9,241 bases of DNA from Dermatophilaceae bacterium. GTDB taxonomy: Bacteria; Actinomycetota; Actinomycetes; Actinomycetales; Dermatophilaceae. The position numbers and the translations under genes were made by a program. Positions 1 through 7,408 of this stretch are shown here, in pieces. Position 1 is the first letter of the stretch; every line of letters starts with the position of its first letter. The DNA lies in NCBI GenBank assembly GCA_013361975.1, contig JABFXB010000382.1:1-9241 (forward strand), read 5' to 3'. Below the pieces are notes generated by a model that had not been told where the DNA came from, did not search any database, and saw only the letters and a program-made list of their open reading frames with translations.

Positions 1-777
1 ACGCGAGCCATCGCCGCCGGCGACCCCGCCCCCACCGGGCTGCTCAGCACCGCTGGGCAGCCGTCCGTGGAGCCGGGGGCCTCGTCGCGTCGCGCTCGCC
101 GCGACGACCGCCGCCGCGGTCCGGGCCCCGTGGTCTGGGTGCTCGTCGCGGCCGTCGTCGCGCTCCTCGGGATCCTCGGCTTCGTCCTGCTCTCCGGGTC
201 CGACGCCGACACCGCCGCCCCGACGACCCCGCGTTCCACGCCCTCCGCCAGCAGCACGACGCCTGCGCCGTCGGCCACCAGCACGGTCCCCGAGCCGAGC
301 GACGGCACCACCGTCCCGACCGGGCTGGTCGGCGCGCAGCGTGGCGCCGCGGTCGACGCGCTCATCCGGTCCGGGGTCAACGTCCGTTGGGTGCTCGTGC
401 GCTCCGAGAAGCCGGAGGACACCGTCCTCGGCACCTTCCCCGCGCAGGGCCAGGCGATGAGCAAGGGCCAGACCGTCGCGCTCGTCGTGAGCCGAGGTCA
501 TGCCCCGTCCGACAGCAACACCTCGTTCGTCGTGCCCGACGGCCTCGTCGGCACGGAGGCCGACCAGGCGATGAAGCGCCTCGAGAAGGAGGACGTCCGG
601 GTGACCCGGGTGACGGTGCCCGGCGACGGCAGGTCGCAGGTCGTCGGCACGTGGCCCAGCGCCGGCCAGCCGACCGCGGACGGCGTCGTCGTGCTCGTCG
701 TCTCGGGCGGAGGCGACAAGGCGAGCGACAAGGCCGGCAAGGGCGCTTCCGGCGACGGCGGCAACCAGAACGACTGA
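1..777 (+). CDS. C-terminal part of a membrane-anchored PASTA protein, probably a Ser/Thr protein kinase (5' truncated)
   Basis: The frame is open from the first base, so the gene begins outside the window. A GTG at 67 could start a shorter protein, but the residues before it read as a continuing linker. In order: an Arg-rich juxtamembrane stretch (about 85-120); one hydrophobic transmembrane helix (about 130-192) starting VVWVLVAAVV; a Thr/Ser/Pro-rich linker; two PASTA repeats (about 313-498 and 526-714), each starting with a VP-x-G-L-V-G turn and ending in a V-V-S-x-G strand; and a Gly/Lys/Asp-rich tail. The basic side before the helix puts the PASTA repeats outside the cell. In actinobacterial PknB-like kinases such repeats sense peptidoglycan or muropeptides. 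The kinase domain itself is not visible, so a non-kinase PASTA protein remains possible. The gene ends in TGA and a hairpin follows at once. Confidence 0.75.
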   Translation, partial: TRAIAAGDPAPTGLLSTAGQPSVEPGASSRRARRDDRRRGPGPVVWVLVAAVVALLGILGFVLLSGSDADTAAPTTPRSTPSASSTTPAPSATSTVPEPSDGTTVPTGLVGAQRGAAVDALIRSGVNVRWVLVRSEKPEDTVLGTFPAQGQAMSKGQTVALVVSRGHAPSDSNTSFVVPDGLVGTEADQAMKRLEKEDVRVTRVTVPGDGRSQVVGTWPSAGQPTADGVVVLVVSGGGDKASDKAGKGASGDGGNQND

Positions 778-782
778 CCGCC

Positions 783-809
783 GGCCCGCGACACCGGGCG
801 GCGCGGGCC
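783..809 (+). terminator. GC-rich hairpin after the PASTA gene
   Basis: The arms GGCCCGCG (783-790) and CGCGGGCC (802-809) pair perfectly over 8 bp around an 11-base loop, five bases after the stop codon. No T-tract follows. It is placed as a terminator of the U-less type often proposed for high-GC actinobacteria; its activity is inferred from structure and position only. Confidence 0.4.
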
Positions 810-818
810 ATCAATCCA

Positions 819-848
819 CTGGCACGCGCCGCCCCTCTCGAATACGTT
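819..848 (+). promoter_or_regulatory. Promoter of the DUF885 gene, apparently leaderless
   Basis: A -10-like TACGTT (843-848) sits six bases before the GTG start at 855. A CTGGCA (819-824), four of six matches to TTGACA, lies 18 bp further upstream. There is no purine-rich Shine-Dalgarno sequence before the GTG, so transcription would begin at the start codon itself. Leaderless genes with a TANNNT hexamer at this distance are common in actinobacteria. Confidence 0.5.
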
Positions 849-854
849 CGCCCG

Positions 855-2549
855 GTGACTGCCAACACCCAGACGGCGCGGCCCCGGACCGACGTGGACC
901 GCATCGCGGAGACCTACTTCGACGCCGCCGTCGCCCTGAGCCCCATCAACGCGACCTTCCTCGGCGTCCCCGGCGGCGAGGAGGACCTCGACGACCTCTC
1001 GCCCGCGGGCAATGCCGCCGCGTCGCGGTTGCGGCGAGCCACCCTCGCCGAGCTCGCCGACGCGACGGCTGCCGACGACGTCGACCGCGTCACCGTCGAC
1101 GCCATGACCGAGCGGCTCCAGCTCTCCGAGGACCGGTATGCCGCGGGGCTCGACGAGATGTCGCTCAACGTCCTCGCGTCGCCGCTGCAGTCCGTCCGCG
1201 ACGTGTTCGACCTCATGCCCCAGGACACCGAGGACCAGTGGCGCACCTTCGCCACCCGCATGGCCAAGATCCCGGCAGCGCTCGAGGGCTACAAGGAGTC
1301 GCTCCTCGTGGCACGCGAGCGCGGCCAGGTGTCTCCGCGCCGCCAGGTCGAGGCGTGCGCCGAGCAGTCGCGCGACCTCGTCGCCGACGACGGCTACTTC
1401 GCGAGGATCGTCGCCGACGCGACCGTGAGCGCCGGCCCGCTCGACGGCGAGGTCAAGGCGGCCCTGGCCGACGCGGCGGGGGCGGCAGCGGCGGCATACG
1501 GCGAGATCGCCGACTGGCTGGAGCGTGAGCTGCTCCCCCACGCTCCGCAGGCCGACGCCTGCGGCATCGACCGCTACCGTCTCGAGTCGCGCTACTTCCT
1601 CGGGGCGGCCGTCGACCTCGAGGAGACCTACCGCTGGGGTCAGCAGGAGGTCGCGAGCCTCAACGCGCAGATGACCGAGATCGCCGAGGGGCTCGAGCCC
1701 GGCGCCAGCGTGCAGCGGGGCGTCGAGATCCTCGACGCCGACGAGAAGTACCAGCTCCAGGGCACCGACGCCCTCAAGGCGTGGATGCAGGCGCGCGCCG
1801 ACGAGGTCATCGAGAGCCTCAAGGACGTCCACTTCGACATCCCCGGCCCGGTCCAGACCATCGAGTGCATGATCGCCCCCACCCAGACCGGCGGCATCTA
1901 CTACACCGGGCCGAGCGACGACTTCACCAGGCCCGGCCGGATGTGGTGGTCGGTGCCCAAGGGCAACACCGAGTTCCGCACGTGGAACGAGCTGACGACC
2001 GTCTACCACGAGGGCGTCCCGGGCCACCACCTGCAGGTCGCCCAGACCGTCTACCGGTCGGCGCTGCTCAACAAGTGGCGGCGCCTCGAGGCGTGGACGT
2101 CCGGGCACGGCGAGGGCTGGGCGCTCTACGCCGAGCGACTCATGGCCGAGCTCGGCTACATGGACGACCCCGGCAACCGCATGGGCTGGCTTGCAGGACA
2201 GTCGCTCCGGGCCGCGCGCGTCGTCATCGACATCGGCGTGCACTGCGGGTTCGATGCGCCCGACGAGGTCGGTGGCGGCGCCTGGGACTACGACAAGGCG
2301 TGGACCTACCTGACCCGCTACGGCTTCATGGACGAGAAGATCCTGCGGTTCGAGCTCAACCGCTACCTCGGTTGGCCGGGTCAGGCGCCGAGCTACAAGA
2401 TCGGCGAGCGCCTGTGGCTGCAGCTGCGCGACGAGGTGCGTGAGCGCGAGGGCGACGCCTTCGACCTCAAGGCCTTCCACCGCCGCGCCCTCGACATCGG
2501 TGGCGTCGGCCTCGACACGCTGCGCGCAGCGGTGCTGCAGGAGATCTGA
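855..2549 (+). CDS. DUF885 family protein, putative zinc-dependent hydrolase
   Basis: A 564-residue cytoplasmic protein with no signal peptide or membrane segment. It matches the DUF885 family along its length: the N-terminal helix with SPINATFLG, the central ETYRWGQQEV segment, and the core YHEGVPGHHLQ. H385, E386, H391 and H392 of that core, with E420 in GHGEGWALY, are arranged like zinc ligands and the catalytic glutamate of a zincin-type hydrolase. The metal and the peptidase or hydrolase activity are inferred from these residues, and the substrate is unknown. The GTG at 855 is chosen because the family match begins there, a -10 hexamer lies six bases upstream, and the open frame further upstream overlaps the PASTA gene in another register. 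The next in-frame Met is about 80 residues in. It appears to be a single-gene unit between two hairpins. Confidence 0.92.
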   Translation: MTANTQTARPRTDVDRIAETYFDAAVALSPINATFLGVPGGEEDLDDLSPAGNAAASRLRRATLAELADATAADDVDRVTVDAMTERLQLSEDRYAAGLDEMSLNVLASPLQSVRDVFDLMPQDTEDQWRTFATRMAKIPAALEGYKESLLVARERGQVSPRRQVEACAEQSRDLVADDGYFARIVADATVSAGPLDGEVKAALADAAGAAAAAYGEIADWLERELLPHAPQADACGIDRYRLESRYFLGAAVDLEETYRWGQQEVASLNAQMTEIAEGLEPGASVQRGVEILDADEKYQLQGTDALKAWMQARADEVIESLKDVHFDIPGPVQTIECMIAPTQTGGIYYTGPSDDFTRPGRMWWSVPKGNTEFRTWNELTTVYHEGVPGHHLQVAQTVYRSALLNKWRRLEAWTSGHGEGWALYAERLMAELGYMDDPGNRMGWLAGQSLRAARVVIDIGVHCGFDAPDEVGGGAWDYDKAWTYLTRYGFMDEKILRFELNRYLGWPGQAPSYKIGERLWLQLRDEVREREGDAFDLKAFHRRALDIGGVGLDTLRAAVLQEI

Positions 2550-2581
2550 CACCGCAGACCGGACGGTTCGCCTCGCGGTTC

Positions 2582-2612
2582 CCCGACCCGGTGGTCCACC
2601 ACCGTGGTCGGG
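2582..2612 (+). terminator. Strong terminator-like hairpin after the DUF885 gene
   Basis: CCCGACCCGGTGG (2582-2594) pairs with CCACCG-T-GGTCGGG (2599-2612), giving 13 base pairs with one bulged T (2605) and a TCCA tetraloop. It lies 32 bases after the stop codon. No T-run follows. The near-perfect stem between two genes supports a terminator function, which could also serve as a boundary before maf. Confidence 0.6.
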
Positions 2613-2662
2613 AGCGGTGCGGGTGAGGGGCCGTCGCTCCTTCCCGGGATGCGGGCGGCCCC

Positions 2663-2668
2663 TACGAT
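2663..2668 (+). promoter_or_regulatory. -10 element of maf, apparently leaderless
   Basis: TACGAT is followed by exactly six bases and then the ATG of maf at 2675, with no Shine-Dalgarno sequence. No convincing -35 element is seen. The spacing is identical to that of the DUF885 gene. Confidence 0.42.
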
Positions 2669-2674
2669 GACGGG

Positions 2675-3364
2675 ATGCCGACCCCCCTGCCCGACGCCCC
2701 CGCGGTCCCCCTCGTCCTCGCCTCGGCCTCCGCTGCGCGCCTGACGACCCTGCGGGCCGCCGGCATCGAACCCACCGTCGTCGTGAGCGAGGTCGACGAG
2801 GATCTCGCCGTGGCCGAGGCCACCGAGCGCTACGGCCCCCTGGAGCCGGCCGACATCGCCCTGCTGCTCGCGCGGGCGAAGGCCGAGGACGTCGCCGCGG
2901 CCCTCGACGACGGCGCCGTCGTGATCGGCTGCGACTCGGTGCTCGAGCTCGACGGGGAGGTCCACGGCAAGCCGGCCGACGCGGCCGAGGCGGTCAGCCG
3001 GTGGCACCGCATGCGTGGCCGCTCCGGGGTGCTGCACACGGGCCACTGGCTCGTCGACGACCGGGGCCCGGGTGGTGCGACGCTCGGTGCGACCGCGTCG
3101 ACGACGGTCCACTTCGCGAAGCTCTCCGACGAGGAGATCGACGCGTACGTCGCGACGGGCGAGCCGCTCACCGTCGCCGGCGCGTTCACGATCGACGGTC
3201 TCGGGGGTGCCTTCGTGACCTCCGTCGAGGGCGACCACCACAACGTCGTCGGGCTCTCGCTGCCGCTCCTGCGCGACCTGCTCGCCGACGCCGGCATCGG
3301 GTGGTTCGACGTCGTCGGTGGCTCAGCCGGCGACCGTGCCGCGACGGGTCCCGCTCAGGGGTAG
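2675..3364 (+). CDS. maf: Maf family nucleoside triphosphate pyrophosphatase
   Basis: A 229-residue cytoplasmic enzyme of the Maf/HAM1 superfamily, which hydrolyses non-canonical or modified nucleoside triphosphates to the monophosphate and pyrophosphate, cleaning the nucleotide pool. Visible motifs are the N-terminal SASAAR loop (S17, S19, R22), SEVDED (38-43), GCDSV with the likely catalytic D87, HGKP (97-100), GEPLTVAGAFTIDG (162-175) and NVVGLSLPLL (190-199). The length suits the family, with about 20 extra residues at the C-terminus. Start: ATG with a TACGAT hexamer six bases upstream. The stop codon overlaps the convergent mannosyltransferase gene by 10 bp. Which nucleotide it prefers (dTTP/UTP type or m7GTP type) cannot be told with confidence. 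Confidence 0.9.
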   Translation: MPTPLPDAPAVPLVLASASAARLTTLRAAGIEPTVVVSEVDEDLAVAEATERYGPLEPADIALLLARAKAEDVAAALDDGAVVIGCDSVLELDGEVHGKPADAAEAVSRWHRMRGRSGVLHTGHWLVDDRGPGGATLGATASTTVHFAKLSDEEIDAYVATGEPLTVAGAFTIDGLGGAFVTSVEGDHHNVVGLSLPLLRDLLADAGIGWFDVVGGSAGDRAATGPAQG

Positions 3365-4662
3365 AGGTCGTCGGTGAGGTTCTCGATGACGAGGTAGTGC
3401 TCGGTCCACCACCACATCTGGGCTGCTCCCACGACGACGATGAGGCCCAGCAGCCAGTAGCGGTAGCGGCACCACCAGCGCAGCTTGAGGAACCAGGCGA
3501 TGAGCAGCGTCATGGGGAACGCGAGCAGCGCGTACCGGACCCGGCTCGGCGTCGTGCTCGTGACGAGGATGATGTACGCCGGGTAGGCGCCCGCCCAGCC
3601 CCAGATCTCGGGGCCCCAGCGCCACGACTGCCGCGACAGCATGAACCACGCGAACGCCGCGACGCCGAGCACGCCGCCGACCTGCCCGAGCACGCCCCAG
3701 TAGTCGTAGAGCAGGTCCCACCAGAGGTAGAGCTTGATCTTCGTCTCGATGTTCCAGGCGAGCATCGTGTCGTTGTACGCGTTGGGGGTGTCCGTCGCGA
3801 TCGTGACGATCGTCGGCCACAGCCACGTGAGGGCGCCTGCGTATGCCGCCAGCAGACCCATCGCGACGCGGAACCTCGTCGGGTAGGGCCCTTCGTCACC
3901 CTGCCGCCAGCGCACCACGGCGTGGGCGATGATGACGGGCACCATGGCGATGACCACGTTGCGGCTGAGGGAGAGCACGAGCAGCGTCACCGCGACCCAC
4001 CAGTACTGCCGGCGACGCAGCAGCCAGAGCACTGTCACGACCCCCAGCAGGGCCGTCGACTCGGTGTAGGACGCCGAGAAGGCGGGCGAGGCGATGAAGA
4101 AGCTCGTCGCGACGACGGCGACGATCGCCTCCCAGCGGCCCACGACCTGGTCGACCAGCTTGAACAGCATGTGCATGGCGACGAAGCCGATGACGGTCGA
4201 GAGCACGGGCGCGACGACGGCGAAGGGCAGGCCGGTGATCTTCATGAGTAGCCCGACGGTCATCGGGAACACGGGGAAGAAGGCCCACGGGTTCATGTCG
4301 ATGCCGCCCCAGCCGACGCGGGGCAGGACGGCGGGGTAGCCCTGCTCGGCGATGACGCGGTACCACTGGCCGTCCCAGCCGGTCATCACGGCGTTGTAGC
4401 CGGGGTCGGCAGGGGTCGGGTAGAAGATGCGGATGTTGGCCGTGCCGATGGGCAGCGGGATCTGGTACCTCGAGAGGTACGTCGCCGCGACCCACACGAA
4501 CAGGCGCGAGATGCCGAAGACTGCGAACGGGAACCAGACCGGGAACCGGCGCCAGAACGGCTGCTTCAGCTCCGCTTCGCGGTCGGGGTGCTCGAGCCTG
4601 TGACCGAGGCGTGGCTCAGACCGGCGGGACGGCGCGTCGGCGCTCGCTGAAGTGACGGTCAC
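3355..4662 (-). CDS. Integral membrane glycosyltransferase, PIG-V-like mannosyltransferase family
   Basis: A 435-residue multi-spanning protein with about nine or ten hydrophobic segments spread from residue 40 to 417, and a charged N-terminal tail. The first loop holds TGWDGQWYRVIAEQGYP (95-110), whose WDG aspartate D97 is the usual catalytic position of GT-C glycosyltransferases, followed by NPWAFFPVFP (124-133) and ASYTES (197-202), both typical of the PIG-V group. Such enzymes move a sugar, often mannose, from a polyprenyl-phosphate donor to a lipid or protein on the outer face of the membrane; the acceptor here is unknown. I prefer the GTG at 4662 because a TATGCT hexamer stands seven bases before it. 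ATG at 4674 or 4710 is possible and would lengthen the overlap with the carboxyltransferase gene (47 bp with the chosen start). The function has no obvious link with its operon neighbours. Confidence 0.82.
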   Translation of the reverse strand: MTVTSASADAPSRRSEPRLGHRLEHPDREAELKQPFWRRFPVWFPFAVFGISRLFVWVAATYLSRYQIPLPIGTANIRIFYPTPADPGYNAVMTGWDGQWYRVIAEQGYPAVLPRVGWGGIDMNPWAFFPVFPMTVGLLMKITGLPFAVVAPVLSTVIGFVAMHMLFKLVDQVVGRWEAIVAVVATSFFIASPAFSASYTESTALLGVVTVLWLLRRRQYWWVAVTLLVLSLSRNVVIAMVPVIIAHAVVRWRQGDEGPYPTRFRVAMGLLAAYAGALTWLWPTIVTIATDTPNAYNDTMLAWNIETKIKLYLWWDLLYDYWGVLGQVGGVLGVAAFAWFMLSRQSWRWGPEIWGWAGAYPAYIILVTSTTPSRVRYALLAFPMTLLIAWFLKLRWWCRYRYWLLGLIVVVGAAQMWWWTEHYLVIENLTDDLYP

Positions 4663-6163
4663 GCCGGGAAGCATAGGCCAGTCGCCGCACGAGGTCCGAG
4701 CGCAGTTCATCCGCCTCGATGATGGAGTCGAGCACGAGGTCGGCTGCGAGGCGCTCGATGTCGACGTCCTCCTCGTACTCGCGGCGACGGTCGGCGACGA
4801 ACCTGGCCTGCTCGTCGGCGTCGGCGATCTCGGCGATCTTGTTCGCGTAGACCGCGTTGACGGCGGCCTCGGGCCCCATCACGGCGATGCGCGCCGTCGG
4901 CAGCGCGATCGTGGCGTCGGGGCCGAAGCCGGGGCCGCCCATCGCATAGAGCCCGGCGCCGTACGCCTTGCGCACGACGACGCAGAACTGTGGCACCGTG
5001 GCCGACGACACGGCACTGACCATCTTGGCGCCGTGGCGGATGATGCCGCCGCGCTCGACCTCGGAGCCGATCATGAAGCCGGGCACGTCGGCGAGGTAGA
5101 CGAGCGGGATGTTGAAGGCGTCGCAGAGCCAGATGAACCGGGCGGCCTTGTCGGCGCTGTCGGTGAAGAGCACACCGCCCTTGACCATCGAGTTGTTGGC
5201 GACGATGCCGACGCTCTGGCCGTCGAGCCGCCCGAACCCGATGACGAGCTCACCCGCCCAGAGCGGCTTCAGCTCGAAGAAGGAGTCGTCGTCGACGAGT
5301 CCCTCGATGACGTCGTGGATGTCGAAGGGCACCGACTCGCGCTCGGGCACGGTGTCGCGGGTCAGCGGCGACGCGGGCTCCTCCGCGGCATACGTCGGCG
5401 GGTGGTCGCGCCACGTGCCGGGCACGTAGGAGAAGTAGAGCTTGGCGAGCTCGATGGCCTCGGCGTCGTCGTGGGCGAGCAGGTCGCCGACGCCCGAGAC
5501 GGTGCAGTGCATGCGGGCGCCGCCCATCTCCTCGAGGGAGACCTTCTCGCCGACGACCATCTCGGCCATTCGGGGGCTGCCGAGGTACATCGAGGCGTTG
5601 CCCTCGACCATGATGATGAGGTCGCAGAAGCTGGGGATGTACGCCCCGCCGGCCGCGCTCGGGCCGAAGAGGCAGCAGATCTGGGGCACCTTGCCCGAGA
5701 GCGCGACCTGGTTGTGGAAGATGCGGCCCGCACCGCGGCGTCCGGGGAACATCTCGACCTGGTCGGTGATGCGGGCGCCGGCGGAGTCGACGAACCAGAA
5801 GACGGGCAGCTCCTCGCGCAGCGCCATCTCGGTCGCGCGGACGATCTTCTCGACGGTGCGCGAGCCCCACGAGCCCGCCTTGACGGTGGGGTCGTTGGCG
5901 ATGACGATCGCGGGCCGGCCGTCGACGGTGCCGCGGCCGGTGACGACGCCGTCGGCCGGCAGACCGGGCTGCAGGGCGTTGGCGTAGCGCCCGTCCTCGA
6001 CGAAGGAGCCCTCGTCGAAGAGCAGCGCGATGCGGTCGCGCACGTAGATCTTGCCCTGGGCGTCGAGCTTGGCCTGCGCCTTCTCGGGCGCGCTGGCGGA
6101 GGCGGCGTGCGCCTTGGCCAGGCGCGCCCGGACGTCGGCGACCCGCGGGTCCGAGTCGCTCAT
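4616..6163 (-). CDS. Acyl-CoA carboxylase beta (carboxyltransferase) subunit, methylcrotonyl-type features
   Basis: A 515-residue protein of the biotin-dependent carboxyltransferase family, which moves CO2 from carboxybiotin on a partner alpha subunit to an acyl-CoA. It has the two crotonase-fold halves. The first oxyanion loop is GPSAAGGAYIPS (167-178), preceded by VDSAGARITDQ (125-135) and GRIFHNQ (146-152); the second half has ADVPGFMIG (358-366), GIIRHGAK (373-380) and YGAGLYAMGG (401-410). Y406 stands where propionyl- and acetyl-CoA carboxylases carry the specificity Asp (D422 in S. coelicolor PccB). The GAGxYxM pattern resembles methylcrotonyl-CoA carboxylase beta instead, so propionyl or acetyl specificity is unlikely. 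The start ATG overlaps the dehydrogenase stop (ATGA, 6163-6160), indicating translational coupling. No alpha (biotin carboxylase/BCCP) gene is in the window. Exact substrate unknown; it could belong to an AccD1/AccD2-like orphan clade. Confidence 0.9.
   Translation of the reverse strand: MSDSDPRVADVRARLAKAHAASASAPEKAQAKLDAQGKIYVRDRIALLFDEGSFVEDGRYANALQPGLPADGVVTGRGTVDGRPAIVIANDPTVKAGSWGSRTVEKIVRATEMALREELPVFWFVDSAGARITDQVEMFPGRRGAGRIFHNQVALSGKVPQICCLFGPSAAGGAYIPSFCDLIIMVEGNASMYLGSPRMAEMVVGEKVSLEEMGGARMHCTVSGVGDLLAHDDAEAIELAKLYFSYVPGTWRDHPPTYAAEEPASPLTRDTVPERESVPFDIHDVIEGLVDDDSFFELKPLWAGELVIGFGRLDGQSVGIVANNSMVKGGVLFTDSADKAARFIWLCDAFNIPLVYLADVPGFMIGSEVERGGIIRHGAKMVSAVSSATVPQFCVVVRKAYGAGLYAMGGPGFGPDATIALPTARIAVMGPEAAVNAVYANKIAEIADADEQARFVADRRREYEEDVDIERLAADLVLDSIIEADELRSDLVRRLAYASRRDRHFSERRRAVPPV
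4670..4675 (-). promoter_or_regulatory. Possible -10 element of the mannosyltransferase gene inside the carboxyltransferase gene
   Basis: On the minus strand TATGCT (4675-4670) is followed by seven bases and then the GTG at 4662. No Shine-Dalgarno sequence or clear -35 is seen. It may give leaderless transcription independent of the upstream fatty-acid genes; read-through from them is equally possible. Confidence 0.33.
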
Positions 6164-7338
6164 GCGGGCAGCCCCAGACCGCGGGCGATGAGCATCCGCT
6201 GCACCTCGGAGGTGCCCTCGCCGATCTCGAGGATCTTCGCGTCGCGGTAGAAGCGCGCCACGGGGAACTCCTCCATGAAGCCGTTCCCGCCGAAGACCTG
6301 CGTGGCGATGCGGGTCGCGGTGACGGCGGCCTCGGTCGAGTACAGCTTGGCGATGGCCGCGGCCTGCTTGACCTCTTTGACCGAACGCTTGCCGGCGTGC
6401 AGCTCGTCCTTGAGCCAGGCCGCCTTGTAGGTGAGCAGCCGGGCGCCCTCGACCATGACGGCGAGGTCGGCGAGCTGGAAGGAGACGCCCTGGTTGACGC
6501 CGATCGGCTTGCCGAAGGCGGTGCGGCTCTTGGCGTAGTCGGTGGCGAGCTCGAGGCAGGCCTGCGCGCAGCCGACGGCGAGCGCCGAGATGGCGATGCG
6601 GCCGTCGTCGAGCGTCTTGAGGAACTGCTTGAACCCCTCGCCCTCGGCGCCGAGCAGGTTCTCGGCGGGGACGCGGCAGCCCTCGAAGGTGAGCCCGTGG
6701 GTGTCGGAGACGTGCCAGCCGAGCTTGTGGTACGCCGGCTCGACGACGAAGCCCGGCGTGCCGGCGGGGACCATGATGGCCGAGACCTGCGGCGTCCCGT
6801 CGTCGTTGGTGCCCGTGCGCGCGGTGACGGTGACGACCGACGTGATGTCGGTGCCGGAGTTCGTGATGAAGGCCTTGGCGCCGTCGATGACCCACTCGTC
6901 GCCGTCGCGCACGGCACGGGTCCTGGTGGCCGCGGCATCGGAGCCGGCCTCGGGTTCGGTGAGGCCGAAACCGGCCAGCGCGCGGCCCGAGACGAGGTCG
7001 GGCAGGAAGCGCTGCTTCTGCTCCTCGTCGCCGTAGGTGAGGATCGGGTTGATGCCGAGCCCGACTCCGGCCGAGAGCGTGATGCCGATCGACTGGTCGA
7101 CCCGCCCGAGCTCCTCGATGGCCACGCAGAGGCTGGTGAAGTCGCCGGCGTCGCCCGCGCCGCCGTACTCCTCCGGCACGACGAGGCCGAAGAGGCCGAG
7201 CTCGCCCATCTTCGGCACGAGGTCTGCCGGGAAGTGGGAGGCGGCGTCCCACTTGGCGATGTGGGGGGCAACCTCCTTCTCGGCGAAGTCGCGGACGACC
7301 TTGCGGAAGTCCTCGTGGTCCTGGCTGAGTTCGAACAT
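6160..7338 (-). CDS. Acyl-CoA dehydrogenase, short-chain/butyryl type by catalytic residue
   Basis: A 392-residue FAD enzyme that oxidises an acyl-CoA to the 2,3-enoyl-CoA and passes electrons to ETF. Visible are signature 1, GFGLTEPEAGSDA (123-135); KAFITNSG (155-162) of the FAD-binding region; RTAFGKPIGVNQ (272-283); and signature 2, FGGNGFMEEFPVARFYRDAK (349-368). The catalytic base is E374 in EIGEGTSEVQR. Isovaleryl-CoA dehydrogenases instead use a Glu in the middle helix, and that position is G246 here (TLDDGRIAI), so this is probably not an isovaleryl-CoA dehydrogenase despite its liu-like surroundings. Short-chain, isobutyryl or 2-methylbutyryl substrates are more plausible. Start: ATG preceded by AGGAGA six bases upstream. 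It is the first gene of the leftward unit, divergent from the MerR regulator. Confidence 0.93.
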   Translation of the reverse strand: MFELSQDHEDFRKVVRDFAEKEVAPHIAKWDAASHFPADLVPKMGELGLFGLVVPEEYGGAGDAGDFTSLCVAIEELGRVDQSIGITLSAGVGLGINPILTYGDEEQKQRFLPDLVSGRALAGFGLTEPEAGSDAAATRTRAVRDGDEWVIDGAKAFITNSGTDITSVVTVTARTGTNDDGTPQVSAIMVPAGTPGFVVEPAYHKLGWHVSDTHGLTFEGCRVPAENLLGAEGEGFKQFLKTLDDGRIAISALAVGCAQACLELATDYAKSRTAFGKPIGVNQGVSFQLADLAVMVEGARLLTYKAAWLKDELHAGKRSVKEVKQAAAIAKLYSTEAAVTATRIATQVFGGNGFMEEFPVARFYRDAKILEIGEGTSEVQRMLIARGLGLPA

Positions 7339-7344
7339 CGCTGT

Positions 7345-7350
7345 TCTCCT
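7345..7350 (-). promoter_or_regulatory. Ribosome binding site of the acyl-CoA dehydrogenase gene
   Basis: AGGAGA on the minus strand (7350-7345) lies six bases before the ATG at 7338. It is the clearest Shine-Dalgarno sequence in the window and contrasts with the SD-less starts of several neighbours. Confidence 0.75.
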
Positions 7351-7363
7351 GGGGAATCGCCGC

Positions 7364-7381
7364 CGTCACGCGCTCGTGACG
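7364..7381 (-). other. Perfect 7-bp inverted repeat in the dehydrogenase leader
   Basis: CGTCACG (7364-7370) and CGTGACG (7375-7381) are perfect inverted copies separated by CGCT. If transcription starts near 7394, as the promoter suggests, this lies in the 5' untranslated region, about 14 bases upstream of the Shine-Dalgarno sequence. It could be an RNA hairpin or a protein-binding palindrome; nothing in the sequence decides which. Confidence 0.4.
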
Positions 7382-7386
7382 CGTGC

Positions 7387-7408
7387 TTGACGTTGACGTA
7401 AACGTAAA
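7387..7408. promoter_or_regulatory. Tandem LiuR-like operator between the regulator and dehydrogenase genes
   Basis: Two copies of TTGACGTNNACGTAAA overlap: 7387-7402 (NN = TG) and 7393-7408 (NN = AA), offset by 6 bp. Each is an imperfect palindrome with ACGT half-sites, so ACGT occurs three times (7390, 7396, 7402) at an exact 6-bp step. As I recall, MerR-family LiuR regulators bind ACGT-NN-ACGT palindromes of this kind. The site lies between the -35 and -10 of the regulator promoter and over the -10 of the divergent promoter. Binding by the adjacent MerR protein is inferred. Confidence 0.6.

Noticed and set aside
387..854. Upstream extension of the DUF885 frame
   Set aside because: It overlaps the PASTA repeats in another frame, reads as Arg-rich nonsense, and the family match starts at 855.
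1460..1500. Ala-rich GC repeat tract in the DUF885 gene, considered as a nucleotide repeat
   Set aside because: It is a short helical Ala run (AAGAAAAAY) in frame within a conserved gene, not a tandem repeat array.
498..2552. Long minus-strand open frame opposite the DUF885 gene
   Set aside because: Its translation is low-complexity Val/Leu/Arg/Asp-rich with no family resemblance. It is the mirror of a GC3-rich gene, and the + strand frame has clear DUF885 motifs.
3001..4251. 416-residue + strand frame opposite the mannosyltransferase gene
   Set aside because: Highly charged and His/Arg/Asp-rich, it crosses the end of maf in another frame, and the minus strand encodes clear transmembrane segments with WDG and PIG-V motifs.
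4652..6250. 532-residue + strand frame opposite the carboxyltransferase gene
   Set aside because: It is rich in Asp-Val-Gly-His repeats from complementary codons and has no domain. The minus strand has catalytic motifs throughout.
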